NCBI GenBank assembly: GCA_003649445.1
Contig: QMRV01000015.1
Location: forward strand, 1-43,362
From: Thermoprotei archaeon
GTDB lineage: Archaea > Thermoproteota > Thermoprotei > Thermofilales > B15-G2
Reading direction: 5' to 3'
DNA length: 43,362 nt
The notes beneath the pieces are model-generated. The model did not search any database. It was given only the letters and a program-made list of their open reading frames with translations, and was not told the DNA's origin. This document shows, piece by piece, positions 7,426 through 16,572 of this stretch; within the stretch, counting starts at the first letter, position 1, and the number at the start of each line of letters is the position of its first letter. A program made the translations under genes and the position numbers.

Positions 7426-9792
7426 TCACATTATATATTTTCCGTTGTAGAGATTTAGTATAGGCTTGTTTTCATTATTACAGGCTACTGGAATCCATAC
7501 TATGCATAGTTTTTCTACAATAATTTCTTTTTTCTTGGGCTTAATTCTATACTCTTTGATTTGAGATAGCTTTAGTTCATATTCTTTTTTAAGTTTCTTT
7601 ATTCTGGTTTCTAGTTCAGAGTCAAGTATTCTGCGCTCTGTTTCAAGTTTGCTTAATTTTGCTTTAGATAGTGCTATTTTTCTTTCTAGCTGCTGTATAG
7701 TTTTCTTAAAATCTCGTTTACTGGACTTCTTTCTTTTCTTTCCTGCTAAAAAGTAGACTGTAGAGATAAAGGTGTCTACTGCTTTTTCTCGCTTAACTGC
7801 GCTGAGTTCTTTTTCTAAACGCTTTAGTACTTCTTGCTCATAAACTATTTTACTTTCAATGCTTCTTAACTGCTTTAAATATTTTTCTTTAATATCAGCT
7901 ATTTTTAATTCTATTTCTTTCCACAAAATACTCTCTATTCTTTTTCTGAACGACTTTAAGTCTTCATTGACTTCGGATACATATTTTCCTCCTAGAGCTG
8001 TGTGAACTACGAGGGTGTTATTTTCAACTATATGGTTTTTTACTAATTGTTGTAGAGACTTTATGAATGTTTTCTTAAAGAATTTAGGCGGAAGGTTTGC
8101 AAAAGAGAATTGAAGGTCTTTACTTGTTTTTAAGTCTTCTTTCTTTAATTCACTTAAAGTGAGTCCATAGGCTTCTCCTCTTTCCAGTACTGGGTTTTCA
8201 TTTGCTTCGCAGAGATATCTTATTGTTTTAGAGTAGTCTAATGGAGGTCTCTTTCTAACTACTTCTATTTTAGCCTCAATGTAGAGAGCAGGATAGTATA
8301 CTGGCTTAAAGTCTCCGGCCGGAAATTTGGGTGGTAGATAGTAGACTTCAAGGTCTTCAGGAAAAGTATGTACGAGAGTCGTTTTAATGGGCTTCAGGGA
8401 AAGTTTTCTTGTTTCGAGTACGGGTTTCGATTTCAGCTTAGATATTTCGTTAAGTGTCAGCGGGCCTCTTAAGTACGATATAGCCTGCCTCGTCTTAAAT
8501 AAGATACTTCTGTTCTTCCTGGCGTCGTAAAGGAGAAAAATGCGTCTACCGAGCAGTGATATTATTTTCGAGAGTTCTTTTTCATTGAAGCCTCCGCTGG
8601 AAGCTAGTCTGAGTCCTTCTAGTACTCTTCTTTTATCGTTTTCTGTTTGAAGCTTACCAATAATCCATAGACCTGCGTTAGTTAAAGCCTTATAGTCTAA
8701 GTCTACGGGATTCTGCGTGGCAAGAATTATGCCTAGACCGAATGCTCTAGCCTGCTTAAGTAGCATTAGGAGCGGGGTTTTAGAAGGAGGATTACGGGGG
8801 TACGGCGGCAGATATCCGTAGACTTCATCGAAGTAAAGAAGATATTTTAGCTTAGAGGAGCCTGGCCGCGTAAACATCCAAGAATATAAGGCTTCAAGAA
8901 TCAGTGTCACGGCAAACATTCTTTCAGAGAGCCCGAGGTGCGCTAAATAGAAGACGACTGCTCTTGGTTTTCCTTCGGGACTCCAGAATAGTTTATTGAA
9001 GTCTAGAGGAATTCCAGTAAACCATGTTCTGAAGCCGGGTGAAGCTATGACTCTGTTTAAGTCTCTTGCAAGCTTTTTGCGCTCATTTCTAGACATGAAA
9101 GCGTCTACTTCGAGGGCACCAATTCTGTCTAGAGGAGGGTCTATAATGTACGAAAGAAGCTTTGAGTAATTGAGTGGCTCATTCTTTCTCCAGCAGTGTT
9201 CAATAATGCTAGATATCAATACATGTTCATAGCTCTTAAGAGGATCGCTAGGGCGTCCAGCTAGTTCGAGGAGAGCTGAAACAGTTACCTTAATTTTATT
9301 CAAAAGTACTTCCTCGTGTTCGCTCCAACTCAAGTTTTCGGGTGGTGTTAGCTCAGATAAAAGTGATAAAGGAATACCCGCGGTGCTGCCGGGAGTTACT
9401 ACTATTACTTCGCTTTCTTCGAAAAGCTTCTTTCTCCTGTCAGTTAAACCATATTTTCTTAAAGACTTGCTGTATTCTTCGAAGACTTTACAGGCATATT
9501 CTTCGGGAGACATCCCTAAGCGAGCGGCTTCTTCTACTTCAATCCACTTCAAGAAGTCCTCTGGGCTATTGAGCCTTAGGGCAATATTGACTGCGTCTCC
9601 TTTTGAGTCAATTACTGCTACTGGTATTCCTTGAATTAAAGCTTCTTCGAGAAGAATAGTAGCTAAGCCTGTTTTACCTGAGCCAGTCATGCCTACAATA
9701 ATACAGTGTGTTGTCAACGTATCAGGGTCTAAGCTAAATTTTTCTTCAGTCTCTCTGAAGCTAGGGTATTCTACGGCGTGGCCTAAGTACAT
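7426..9792 (-). CDS. HerA/FtsK-like P-loop ATPase with C-terminal coiled coil
   Basis: A 788-residue P-loop ATPase of the HerA/DUF87-DUF853-like group. Walker A is GMTGSGKT (34-41), Walker B is LLYFDEVYG (about 318-326), and a sensor-like segment IILATQNPVDLDYK follows near 355-370. Members usually assemble as hexameric DNA or protein translocases. The C-terminal third (about 600-750) is Lys/Glu-rich with long heptad stretches and likely forms a coiled coil. The last ~25 residues include two hydrophobic strands. The start at ATG 9792 has the TATA box ATTTAAATAA (9815-9824) about 27 bp upstream. It is not paired with the NurA nuclease expected for canonical HerA, so another function such as plasmid or viral defence or element maintenance is possible. 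ABC-transporter relics flank it on both sides. Confidence 0.8.
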   Translation of the reverse strand: MYLGHAVEYPSFRETEEKFSLDPDTLTTHCIIVGMTGSGKTGLATILLEEALIQGIPVAVIDSKGDAVNIALRLNSPEDFLKWIEVEEAARLGMSPEEYACKVFEEYSKSLRKYGLTDRRKKLFEESEVIVVTPGSTAGIPLSLLSELTPPENLSWSEHEEVLLNKIKVTVSALLELAGRPSDPLKSYEHVLISSIIEHCWRKNEPLNYSKLLSYIIDPPLDRIGALEVDAFMSRNERKKLARDLNRVIASPGFRTWFTGIPLDFNKLFWSPEGKPRAVVFYLAHLGLSERMFAVTLILEALYSWMFTRPGSSKLKYLLYFDEVYGYLPPYPRNPPSKTPLLMLLKQARAFGLGIILATQNPVDLDYKALTNAGLWIIGKLQTENDKRRVLEGLRLASSGGFNEKELSKIISLLGRRIFLLYDARKNRSILFKTRQAISYLRGPLTLNEISKLKSKPVLETRKLSLKPIKTTLVHTFPEDLEVYYLPPKFPAGDFKPVYYPALYIEAKIEVVRKRPPLDYSKTIRYLCEANENPVLERGEAYGLTLSELKKEDLKTSKDLQFSFANLPPKFFKKTFIKSLQQLVKNHIVENNTLVVHTALGGKYVSEVNEDLKSFRKRIESILWKEIELKIADIKEKYLKQLRSIESKIVYEQEVLKRLEKELSAVKREKAVDTFISTVYFLAGKKRKKSSKRDFKKTIQQLERKIALSKAKLSKLETERRILDSELETRIKKLKKEYELKLSQIKEYRIKPKKKEIIVEKLCIVWIPVACNNENKPILNLYNGKYIM

Positions 9793-9853
9793 TTAGTTAA
9801 ATACCCACTGAACGTTATTTAAATTGAACTAAATTTCTTTCTTCTTATAGCAG

Positions 9854-10240
9854 TTAGAGTCTTGGTCCAAGTTTTATTCGCTTGAATAGAGCGCGGGTAA
9901 AGAGAACGTAGCCTAACGGAGCTAGTAATATTGCTTGAATACTCAGTATACATAAATCAGCTAAAAGAGCACTCGTAGGAGTGTTTAATAAGAGAGCTTC
10001 TCGAACTACTTTAAGAGTATAAGTATGCGGAAGCAGAAGCGAGGCATACTGAAGTGTTTTAGGAAGAACGTCTACCGGAAAATAAAGCCCTGAAGCTATT
10101 TTTGATAAAAGTTTCATAGTCTATTGAATAGGCTCTGTTCCTCTGTGTACACTAGTATAAAGATATATGCTAGCCGATATAAGGCCAGGTTCGGCTGTCG
10201 CGATAATGCCTAAAGCAAAAGCTAGCAGAGCATAAGCAAA
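9854..10240 (-). pseudogene. Relic of an ABC-2-type permease with an internal stop
   Basis: Minus-strand frame from about 10240: AYALLAFALGIIATAEPGLI, then the stop TAG at 10121-10123, then LLSKIASGLYFPVDVLP and PHTYTLKVVREALL, ending at 9857. The pattern SGLYFPVDVLP followed by a Tyr-rich PHTYTLKVVREALL is the C-terminal signature of ABC-2 exporter permeases. The frame is continuous across the TAG, so a single nonsense change separates the halves. The downstream 87-residue frame alone (from ATG 10117) would be only the last membrane segments. The N-terminal half of the permease is missing, apparently by deletion into the adjoining ATPase relic. Confidence 0.72.
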
Positions 10241-10486
10241 ATTATCTAATGTTAAGTAATATAATTTTGCCAGATCCATTTGGATCTAGCACTAACACAC
10301 GGTCATCTTTATCTACAATAAAATTAATGTCGCTTAAGGCTGCAATGTATTTCTTGCTTTTTTCTCAAAGAAGTATTTTACTATAGCTGAGGGTAGTTGA
10401 TATGATACAGGAAGCTTAGAAGCAATAGGATACTCATAGAATTTATACAAGTTAATTACTTCAATAGATTTCTCAGAAACATTCAT
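10240..10486 (-). pseudogene. Relic of an ABC-transporter ATPase (5' part only)
   Basis: From ATG 10486 the minus strand reads a normal-looking start, SIEVINLYKFYEYP, up to a stop after an A6 tract near 10360. A second frame then gives KKYIAALSDINFIVDKDDRV followed by LVLDPNGSGKIILLNI, which is an ABC Walker A with the usual Thr-Thr after Lys changed to Ile-Ile. The sequence then runs into permease-like sequence, so the rest of the ATPase and the start of the permease are gone. This fits a two-gene ABC-2 exporter operon collapsed by one internal deletion plus point lesions. Between 10487 and 10722 I see only AT-rich upstream DNA. Confidence 0.68.
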
Positions 10487-10722
10487 TATGTCATTACATA
10501 GAAGGATAAGAATTTGTTATTTACTCTCAGCTATCTTAGTATCGAGTAAAAAGTGATTATTCTACGAAAAATCTTCGTGTTAAATTGTTTTGACAGTTAG
10601 CTAAAGCAAGCTCCTTGATAACATGAAATAGAGTAAATAAAGTATAAGTAAATAGTATTGGGAATATAATATGGAGGTTATATAGACTAATACTTTTAAT
10701 CAAGAGCTAAATTTTTATTAGA

Positions 10723-12183
10723 GTGAATAAAGTTTTAGGCGTGGCCTCTACTTTTGTAGGTGAATTAAAGCCTTGTTCCCAGCACATAGTGTTGATTTGG
10801 CTTGATGCTTTGGCCGGAGATCTTTTCGTAGAAATGTATCTGAAGGGAGAGCTCAAGAATTTAGAGGAATTTTTTAGTGAGGGAGTCTTAGTAAAAAATG
10901 CTATAGCGTGTTTTCCGACAGTATCAGAGTCTGCTGAGGGAGGAGTTATTTCAGGATTTTATGCTGGAGAAACAAACATGCTTGGTGAGCGGTATTTTTC
11001 GAGAGAACAGCAAATAATGATGCATTACAAGTTTAATGCTAAACCTGAAGCTGACTTCGCTAGAGAGCTCAAAGACTGTACTATTGATGCTTTAAGTAAA
11101 AAAAGCATAGGTATGGGCAGACTTATTCGTATGGCTTCAGAGGAAATAGTAGACATTAAGGCAATGCACTATGAGCGGACAGGAGACTTGAGAATAGTTG
11201 ACAGACGTATAGAAGTAGCGATAAATGTAATTAAGGTAAAGAAACCGCGATTTTTCTTTTTCACTATCTCAGCCGACTATATTTCACATGTAGACGGGCG
11301 AAAAGGTTCCTCTGTATATAGCTTTGTGAAGCGATTTGACGAGAAGTTTCCTAGCTTAATTCAAGTTCTAGATGAAGTGTATGGGAGAAATAGCTATACT
11401 GTAGTAGTTTTTTCTGATCATGGCACGGCGAGTGTTTCTAACCACTTGGATTTACCTAGGTTTCTTGAAGAGCAGGGATTTTCTCCGGCGCCAACAGACC
11501 TTATTTGGAGAAAAAACTCTAATTGTGCAGCATTATCTAATGGAAGGAGATCGGCTTTAGTTTATTTTGCCCATCCCAATGAGGGATGGAGAAAAAGACC
11601 TGGATGTAAGAACTTAAGGAGGTATCCTCATAGAGGCAGAGAAGTAGACTTACTCAAACTTTTTGCAGAAGAAAGAGGTGTTGCGCAGGTTTTTGCTAAG
11701 CGAGACGAATACTCGGTTATTGTTGTGTCAAGTGAAGGTGAGGCTGTAATAGAGTATAATCGCGCGGAAAACAAGTACAGATATCGTGTTATTAAAGGAG
11801 AAGACCCCCTGGAGTATAATATTGAGTCTAAGTGGATGACTGAAGAAGAGTGGCTTAAAATGACTTACAGCAAGAAGTATCCTGACGCAGTAGTGCAGCT
11901 TTACTGGATTTTCAAGTCCCCTAACTGCGGAGACATCGTGCTTAATGCCTCAGATAAATGGGACTTCTGGGAGCCATGGGACATATGGTATCCGAGACTA
12001 GTGGCGGCTCATGGAGGATTATCGCGGGATGAAATGTCAGTATTTATTTTAGCGAAAGGACCCCACATAAAGGCTGGAGTACTTCCTTATGCACGTGTAC
12101 TAGACATTTACGCTACTTTAGCTAAATGTTTTTCAGGACAGATAGCGAAATCACATGCTGTAGAGAGAATGCTAGCTATCTAA
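10723..12183 (+). CDS. Alkaline-phosphatase-superfamily phosphodiesterase/nucleotide pyrophosphatase
   Basis: A 486-residue member of the type I phosphodiesterase/nucleotide pyrophosphatase branch of the AlkP superfamily. Metal and nucleophile motifs are in order: WLDALAGD (first Asp), FPTVSES (nucleophilic Thr), ISADYISHVDG (Asp and His), VVFSDHGTASVSNH (Asp-His) and AAHGGLSRDE (last His). No signal peptide is seen, so the enzyme should be cytosolic. It would cleave phosphodiester or phosphate-ester bonds, but the substrate is unknown. The start is GTG 10723, with a weak TATA-like ACTTTTAATC centred 26 bp upstream. The end overlaps the convergent radical SAM gene by 12 bp. Confidence 0.83.
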   Translation: MNKVLGVASTFVGELKPCSQHIVLIWLDALAGDLFVEMYLKGELKNLEEFFSEGVLVKNAIACFPTVSESAEGGVISGFYAGETNMLGERYFSREQQIMMHYKFNAKPEADFARELKDCTIDALSKKSIGMGRLIRMASEEIVDIKAMHYERTGDLRIVDRRIEVAINVIKVKKPRFFFFTISADYISHVDGRKGSSVYSFVKRFDEKFPSLIQVLDEVYGRNSYTVVVFSDHGTASVSNHLDLPRFLEEQGFSPAPTDLIWRKNSNCAALSNGRRSALVYFAHPNEGWRKRPGCKNLRRYPHRGREVDLLKLFAEERGVAQVFAKRDEYSVIVVSSEGEAVIEYNRAENKYRYRVIKGEDPLEYNIESKWMTEEEWLKMTYSKKYPDAVVQLYWIFKSPNCGDIVLNASDKWDFWEPWDIWYPRLVAAHGGLSRDEMSVFILAKGPHIKAGVLPYARVLDIYATLAKCFSGQIAKSHAVERMLAI

Positions 12184-13140
12184 TGAAAGAGGGCAAAGTA
12201 CATCTGGCACATCTTCTTTTCTAAGTAAGTATCTTCGGGCAAAACACCCTCCTTTACAGATATAATTTACTTGACACGTTTTACACTTACTTGGTACTGA
12301 TGCTAAGCTCTTGTCTACGTACTCTAAGTACCTTTCTTTAAGCTCCTCGAAGTCTTCTTCAAGGAAGTTTCCGACGACAATGTCTAGCGTATCACATAGC
12401 AGTAGCTGCCCACCAGGGCTGATATCTATCATAGTGAGAGTCGGGCATGTTCCTACATACACGTATCCCTTTAAGTAGAGTCTAGCGAAAGGAGCACACC
12501 ACACTGAAGCTTCTACGCCTAATTCACGAGCCTTGTTCTCGAAGGAAATAAGTGCTTCTTTCACTTGGGAGCAGTTTGGCATAGCTTCTCTAGCTCTCTT
12601 AGTCGACGGGATTACTGGTATACATGAAATATAGTCTACATTGAGGTTAACTGCTAGCTCTACGTAGCCTGCTATATCAAAGTAGTTGTACTTAGTTATA
12701 GTAAATGAAGTATGTACACTTATGTCTCTCTTCTTCAGCAACTTTATTCCCTTAACAGTTTTTCTCCAAGTTCCTTCTCCTCTAATATAATCGTGTACTT
12801 CAGGTCTAGATCCATCCAAGCTAGTCAATACGTATATATTTCTTCTCTCTAGTTCTCTCGCTATTCTATCGTTTAGTAAAAGTAGGTTAGAGAAAATAGA
12901 TACTGAAATACCATTGTCTAAAGCATAGTCGATTATGTCGAATATATCTTTTCGTAGTAAAGGTTCGCCTCCCGTCAAGTTTAATGCTGCTACGCCTAGG
13001 TCAGCTAGCTTAGAAATAAGCCTTAGTGCTTCTTCAGTAGATAGCTCGTTTTTCCAGGGTCTCTCTCGGACATAGCAGTGTCTACAATTTAAGTTACAAT
13101 TTGGTGTAATCAACCATACTATGTACTTAGGCTTATTCAT
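12172..13140 (-). CDS. Radical SAM protein with SPASM/twitch-like C-terminal domain
   Basis: A 322-residue radical SAM enzyme. The [4Fe-4S]-binding CX3CX2C is at C15, C19 and C22 (NCNLNCRHCYV), followed by the GGEPLLR motif near residue 60. The C-terminal part has further cysteines (GTCPTLT, LLLCDTL, CKTCQVNYICKGGC), as in SPASM domains that hold auxiliary clusters. Relatives modify peptides or take part in heme and cofactor synthesis. No precursor peptide gene is visible nearby, so the substrate is open. A TATA-like TTTATTTAAG lies around 13175-13184, about 40 bp upstream of ATG 13140, implying a short leader. The gene is divergent from the MFS transporter. Confidence 0.85.
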   Translation of the reverse strand: MNKPKYIVWLITPNCNLNCRHCYVRERPWKNELSTEEALRLISKLADLGVAALNLTGGEPLLRKDIFDIIDYALDNGISVSIFSNLLLLNDRIARELERRNIYVLTSLDGSRPEVHDYIRGEGTWRKTVKGIKLLKKRDISVHTSFTITKYNYFDIAGYVELAVNLNVDYISCIPVIPSTKRAREAMPNCSQVKEALISFENKARELGVEASVWCAPFARLYLKGYVYVGTCPTLTMIDISPGGQLLLCDTLDIVVGNFLEEDFEELKERYLEYVDKSLASVPSKCKTCQVNYICKGGCFARRYLLRKEDVPDVLCPLSLDS

Positions 13141-13228
13141 ATTATTCAGGCCCGCATACCAGTAGAATGGCTAGTTTATTTAAGTGCAGCGTCTTGATAT
13201 AGCTTCCGGTCATGAAGAAATAGAATAA

Positions 13229-13238
13229 ATTTTATATA
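13229..13238 (+). promoter_or_regulatory. TATA box of the MFS gene
   Basis: ATTTTATATA overlaps the first possible ATG (13238). With the usual 25-bp spacing, transcription would begin near 13259. This rules against 13238 as the start and favours ATG 13268 or GTG 13271, just after an AGGTAG. Confidence 0.5.
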
Positions 13239-13267
13239 TGAATCTAAGATACTCCCTACAGGTAGTT

Positions 13268-14482
13268 ATGGTGAACTCAGCTGATTCTTCTGAAAGCTCT
13301 ATATCGAGTAGAACGGCATACAAGGTCGTCTTCTTTCTTGGATTAGTAAGTCTTTTCGGCGACATAGTGTATGAAGGAGCTAGAGGACTTATACCGAGTT
13401 TCTTTCTCTACTTGGGGGCGTCAGCGACAATAGTAGGGATCGTAACGGGCTTAGGCGAACTAGTAGGCTATACAGGGAGACTTGCTGGAGGTTTTCTTGC
13501 TGACTTGAGTAAAAGATACTGGCTTTTCATTTTTATAGGCTACGGACTAATAGCTGCTTTACCTTCTATGCCTTTAAGCTTAATTGCAGGAGGCTGGCTT
13601 CTAGCAGCTATTCTAATAATTGCTGAAAGATTCGGTAAAGGCTTTAGAGCGCCTGCTAGAGACGCTATAATAGCTTCAGTAAGCTCAAAAATAGGTAGAG
13701 GAAAGGCTTTTGGTATACACGAGTTTTTTGACCAGTTGGGAGCTGTTACAGGGCCTCTCTTAGTAGCTGGAATAATGGCTTATACTCAAGAAAACTATGC
13801 TGTGTCTTTCGGAGTTCTCTTCATACCATATTTGATTCTAATGTGTGTGCTCACTTTAACGTACTTCAGTATTAGGGATATTGAGGCGAAATCTTCTAAA
13901 AAGTACACTATCAAGGGCCCTATGACAAGGCCTTTAGCAATGTATATTACGGGAGTATTTTTGAATAGTTTAGGTCTTATTCCGGCGTCACTTATACTCT
14001 ACAAGGCGGGATTAATTGCTAAGGGGTATGAGTGGCTTGTTCCAGCAGTGTATGCGCTAATACAGCTTATTGATGCTCCTTCAGCTCTAGCTGCCGGCTT
14101 TGTCTACGACAAGATAGGACTATCTGTGCTCTTCGTTCCGTTTTTCTTAACAATACTGATATCACCGGTCCTATTTTCAGAAAATACTTTAGCTATAGTC
14201 TTTGCCGCATCTATACTCTATGGAATAGTGCTGGGTATGATAGAGTCAACTTATAGGGCAGCTATAGCTGACTTAGCGCCTCCGAAGTACCGTGGAACAG
14301 CATACGGAGTCTTCTACACGGCTCTCGGACTAGGTTCTCTTCTAAGCGGAGCTATCTACGGGCTAATGATGGACTTAAAGTTCGGTGTTGGGCAGGTGCT
14401 AGTTTACGTAGTGATAATAGAGGCTCTAGCCTTAGCTCTACTAGCTTCAGCTATAAAGAATCTAAAAGAGTCCTCTAAGTAA
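13268..14482 (+). CDS. Major facilitator superfamily transporter
   Basis: A 12-helix-type MFS permease. The conserved loop between helices 2 and 3 is GRLAGGFLADLSKRYW. The segment RAPARDAIIAS in the middle and ALGLGSLLSGAIYGLMMDL near the end are typical of drug or sugar-phosphate efflux types. The frame opens at ATG 13238, but a TATA box covers that codon. ATG 13268, preceded by AGGTAG, is the better start and gives 404 residues beginning with a Ser-rich cytosolic tail. It stands alone, divergent from the radical SAM gene. The substrate is unknown. Confidence 0.85.
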   Translation: MVNSADSSESSISSRTAYKVVFFLGLVSLFGDIVYEGARGLIPSFFLYLGASATIVGIVTGLGELVGYTGRLAGGFLADLSKRYWLFIFIGYGLIAALPSMPLSLIAGGWLLAAILIIAERFGKGFRAPARDAIIASVSSKIGRGKAFGIHEFFDQLGAVTGPLLVAGIMAYTQENYAVSFGVLFIPYLILMCVLTLTYFSIRDIEAKSSKKYTIKGPMTRPLAMYITGVFLNSLGLIPASLILYKAGLIAKGYEWLVPAVYALIQLIDAPSALAAGFVYDKIGLSVLFVPFFLTILISPVLFSENTLAIVFAASILYGIVLGMIESTYRAAIADLAPPKYRGTAYGVFYTALGLGSLLSGAIYGLMMDLKFGVGQVLVYVVIIEALALALLASAIKNLKESSK

Positions 14483-14549
14483 TATTCGGGTATAGTTAAT
14501 TGAAGTAGGCGTCCAATATATATTATTGTTTTCTTGAGTAAAATAATAG

Positions 14550-16133
14550 ATGCTTTTTAGAGACTTAGTAGAGCTATGTCTTAAGCTTGAAAAAACAACT
14601 AGCAGGACCGAAAAAGTACTCTATATAGCTGAGTTTCTCAAAAAACTTGATTTAATTGAGGTGAAGCCAGCAGTATGGTTTCTTACAGGAAGAATTTTTC
14701 CAGACTATGAGGATAGAAAACTTGATGTAGGCTGGGCTACTGTAAGCAGAGTTCTCAGAAACCTCAAATCTACAGGCAGACTTGTAGCCAGGCCTATTAC
14801 TATACTTGAGCTCCATAGAGCACTGCTTAAGATCTCGTCGATTGAAGGCGAGGGGTCCCGCAGAAGAAAAGAGAGGCTTCTTTTCAGTATTTTATCAAGC
14901 ATGACTCCCACTGAAATAGAGTATTTTCTACGAATACTTTTCGGCGAAGTAAGAGTAGGGGCAGCAGATGGCCTAGTTCTAGACGCTATAGGGAAGGTAG
15001 CTGGAGTAGACGAAGATACTGTTAGAAGAGCCTACATGTTTATCGCCGATATAGGCGAGCTAGCTGAAACGGCTTTAACTAAAGGAGCTGAAGGACTGCG
15101 AAGCGCTACACTTCAGCTATTTAGACCCGTTAGACCGATGCTGGCTGAAATGGCTTACGATATTAGAAGTACTATAAGAGAGCTAGGTGGAATAGCTGCT
15201 TTTGAATACAAATACGACGGCATAAGGTTGCAAATACATCGCAAAGGAAATAAGATAAGAATATACACTAGGCGCCTTACGGATGTTACTGAAAGCCTAC
15301 CTGATGTAGTTAAAATAGCTAAGGAAATAAAAGCCGACGAATATGTAGTTGACTGCGAGGCGCTTAGCTTTAAGGACGGAAAACCCGTTAGATTTCAGGA
15401 TTTAGTGAAGAGGATTAGGAGAAAATATGATGTTCGTAGAATGATGAAAGAAATACCTCTTGAAATAAGAGCTTTTGATCTATTATATCTTAATGGGAAA
15501 GTTCTCGTAGATATTCCTTATAAAGAGAGATGGAGTCTTTTAGAGGAAATAATTGATGAAAAGTACTTAGCGAAAAGAATAGTTACAGGGGATCCTAATG
15601 AAGCTAAAAAGTTTCTCGAAGAATCAGAGAAAGAGGGTCATGAAGGACTTATGGCAAAGAAATTGGACAGCCCGTATACGCCAGGAATACGTGGAAAATA
15701 CTGGTTTAAAATAAAGCCTGCTCAGACAATAGACTGCGTTATTATAGCGGCTGAGTGGGGGCATGGCAGGAGAAGGGGCTGGCTAAGCGACTATCACTTG
15801 GCAGTGCTGGACGAGAAAACAGAAGAGTTTGTTATGGTTGGTAAAACATTCAAGGGGCTCACAGATGACGAGTTTGAGGAAATGACTAAGAGGTTGCTGG
15901 AACTCAAAGTAGGTGAGAAGGGTCATATAGTTTACGTTAAGCCTCAAATAGTAGTCGAGATAGCGTTCAATGAGATACAGAAAAGTCCTAAGTATAAGTC
16001 AGGGTTAGCTTTACGTTTTGCTAGAATAACTAGAATAAGATACGATAAGTCTCCTTACGATATAACTACGTTAAGTGAGCTGAAAAAACTCTATGAACAG
16101 CAATTTGAGAAAAAGTCTAGAATAGAGGAGTAG
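14550..16133 (+). CDS. lig: ATP-dependent DNA ligase
   Basis: The replicative and repair DNA ligase of archaea, joining nicks through a lysine-AMP intermediate. The N-terminal DNA-binding domain (about 1-190) is followed by motif I EYKYDGIR with catalytic K221, motif III with VVDCEALSF, motif IV GHEGLMAKKL, and motif V YWFKIKP. The C-terminal OB fold ends with LRFARITRIRYDK. Length 527 is a little short of the usual 550-600. The start ATG 14550 has a TATA-like ATATATTATT about 27 bp upstream. A 38-bp gap separates it from the helical protein downstream, which has its own box. Confidence 0.96.
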   Translation: MLFRDLVELCLKLEKTTSRTEKVLYIAEFLKKLDLIEVKPAVWFLTGRIFPDYEDRKLDVGWATVSRVLRNLKSTGRLVARPITILELHRALLKISSIEGEGSRRRKERLLFSILSSMTPTEIEYFLRILFGEVRVGAADGLVLDAIGKVAGVDEDTVRRAYMFIADIGELAETALTKGAEGLRSATLQLFRPVRPMLAEMAYDIRSTIRELGGIAAFEYKYDGIRLQIHRKGNKIRIYTRRLTDVTESLPDVVKIAKEIKADEYVVDCEALSFKDGKPVRFQDLVKRIRRKYDVRRMMKEIPLEIRAFDLLYLNGKVLVDIPYKERWSLLEEIIDEKYLAKRIVTGDPNEAKKFLEESEKEGHEGLMAKKLDSPYTPGIRGKYWFKIKPAQTIDCVIIAAEWGHGRRRGWLSDYHLAVLDEKTEEFVMVGKTFKGLTDDEFEEMTKRLLELKVGEKGHIVYVKPQIVVEIAFNEIQKSPKYKSGLALRFARITRIRYDKSPYDITTLSELKKLYEQQFEKKSRIEE

Positions 16134-16171
16134 CATTTAAGCTATTTATTTGTCAGCGAAGCTTATTTTCT

Positions 16172-16570
16172 GTGAATAGTGATAAATTCCTAAAAGAGTT
16201 TTATAGCGAGTTTATGGAGCTCAACACGCAATATAATAATGCGGTCACTAAGGGAAGGTTCGATGAAGCCATTGATATCGGGTTAAAAACCATGGATCTC
16301 TTGCTTGATGTTGCGAAGAAAAGAGTTCTTGAAGCATTATCGAGTAGAACAGCTATTGAAATAGTTTCAGATATAATTAATTACTATGAGAAAGACTTAG
16401 CCTATGTGAAAGGTCTTAAAGAAGCAAGTAGGAAGATACCTGTCCTTTATGCATATAATGCCAAAGAGAAAGCTCTCGAAACTCTTGCGAGAGATATAAG
16501 GGAACTATTTAGCTTCGTTTTAGGTGCGTTAGTTGTATTAACTGAAATTGCGGGCCTTATCAACAAATAA
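16172..16570 (+). CDS. Hypothetical helical protein, 132 aa
   Basis: I do not recognise a family. The sequence is mostly helical and charged, with a hydrophobic C-terminal stretch LFSFVLGALVVLTEIAGLI that might be a membrane anchor or a buried helix. The start is GTG 16172: the box TATTTATTTG (16143-16152) lies 25 bp upstream, the spacing of leaderless genes here. The gene follows the DNA ligase by 38 bp and is convergent with TrpRS, 2 bp apart. A role near DNA metabolism is only guilt by location. Confidence 0.6.
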   Translation: MNSDKFLKEFYSEFMELNTQYNNAVTKGRFDEAIDIGLKTMDLLLDVAKKRVLEALSSRTAIEIVSDIINYYEKDLAYVKGLKEASRKIPVLYAYNAKEKALETLARDIRELFSFVLGALVVLTEIAGLINK

Positions 16571-16572
16571 GT

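Noticed and set aside
9342..9634. Two plus-strand frames of 76-83 residues.
   Set aside because: They lie inside the HerA-like gene on the other strand and look like its shadow.
10121..10123. In-frame TAG in the permease relic as a pyrrolysine codon.
   Set aside because: The adjoining ATPase and permease halves are deleted and frameshifted, so decay explains it; nothing else in the window points to pyrrolysine.
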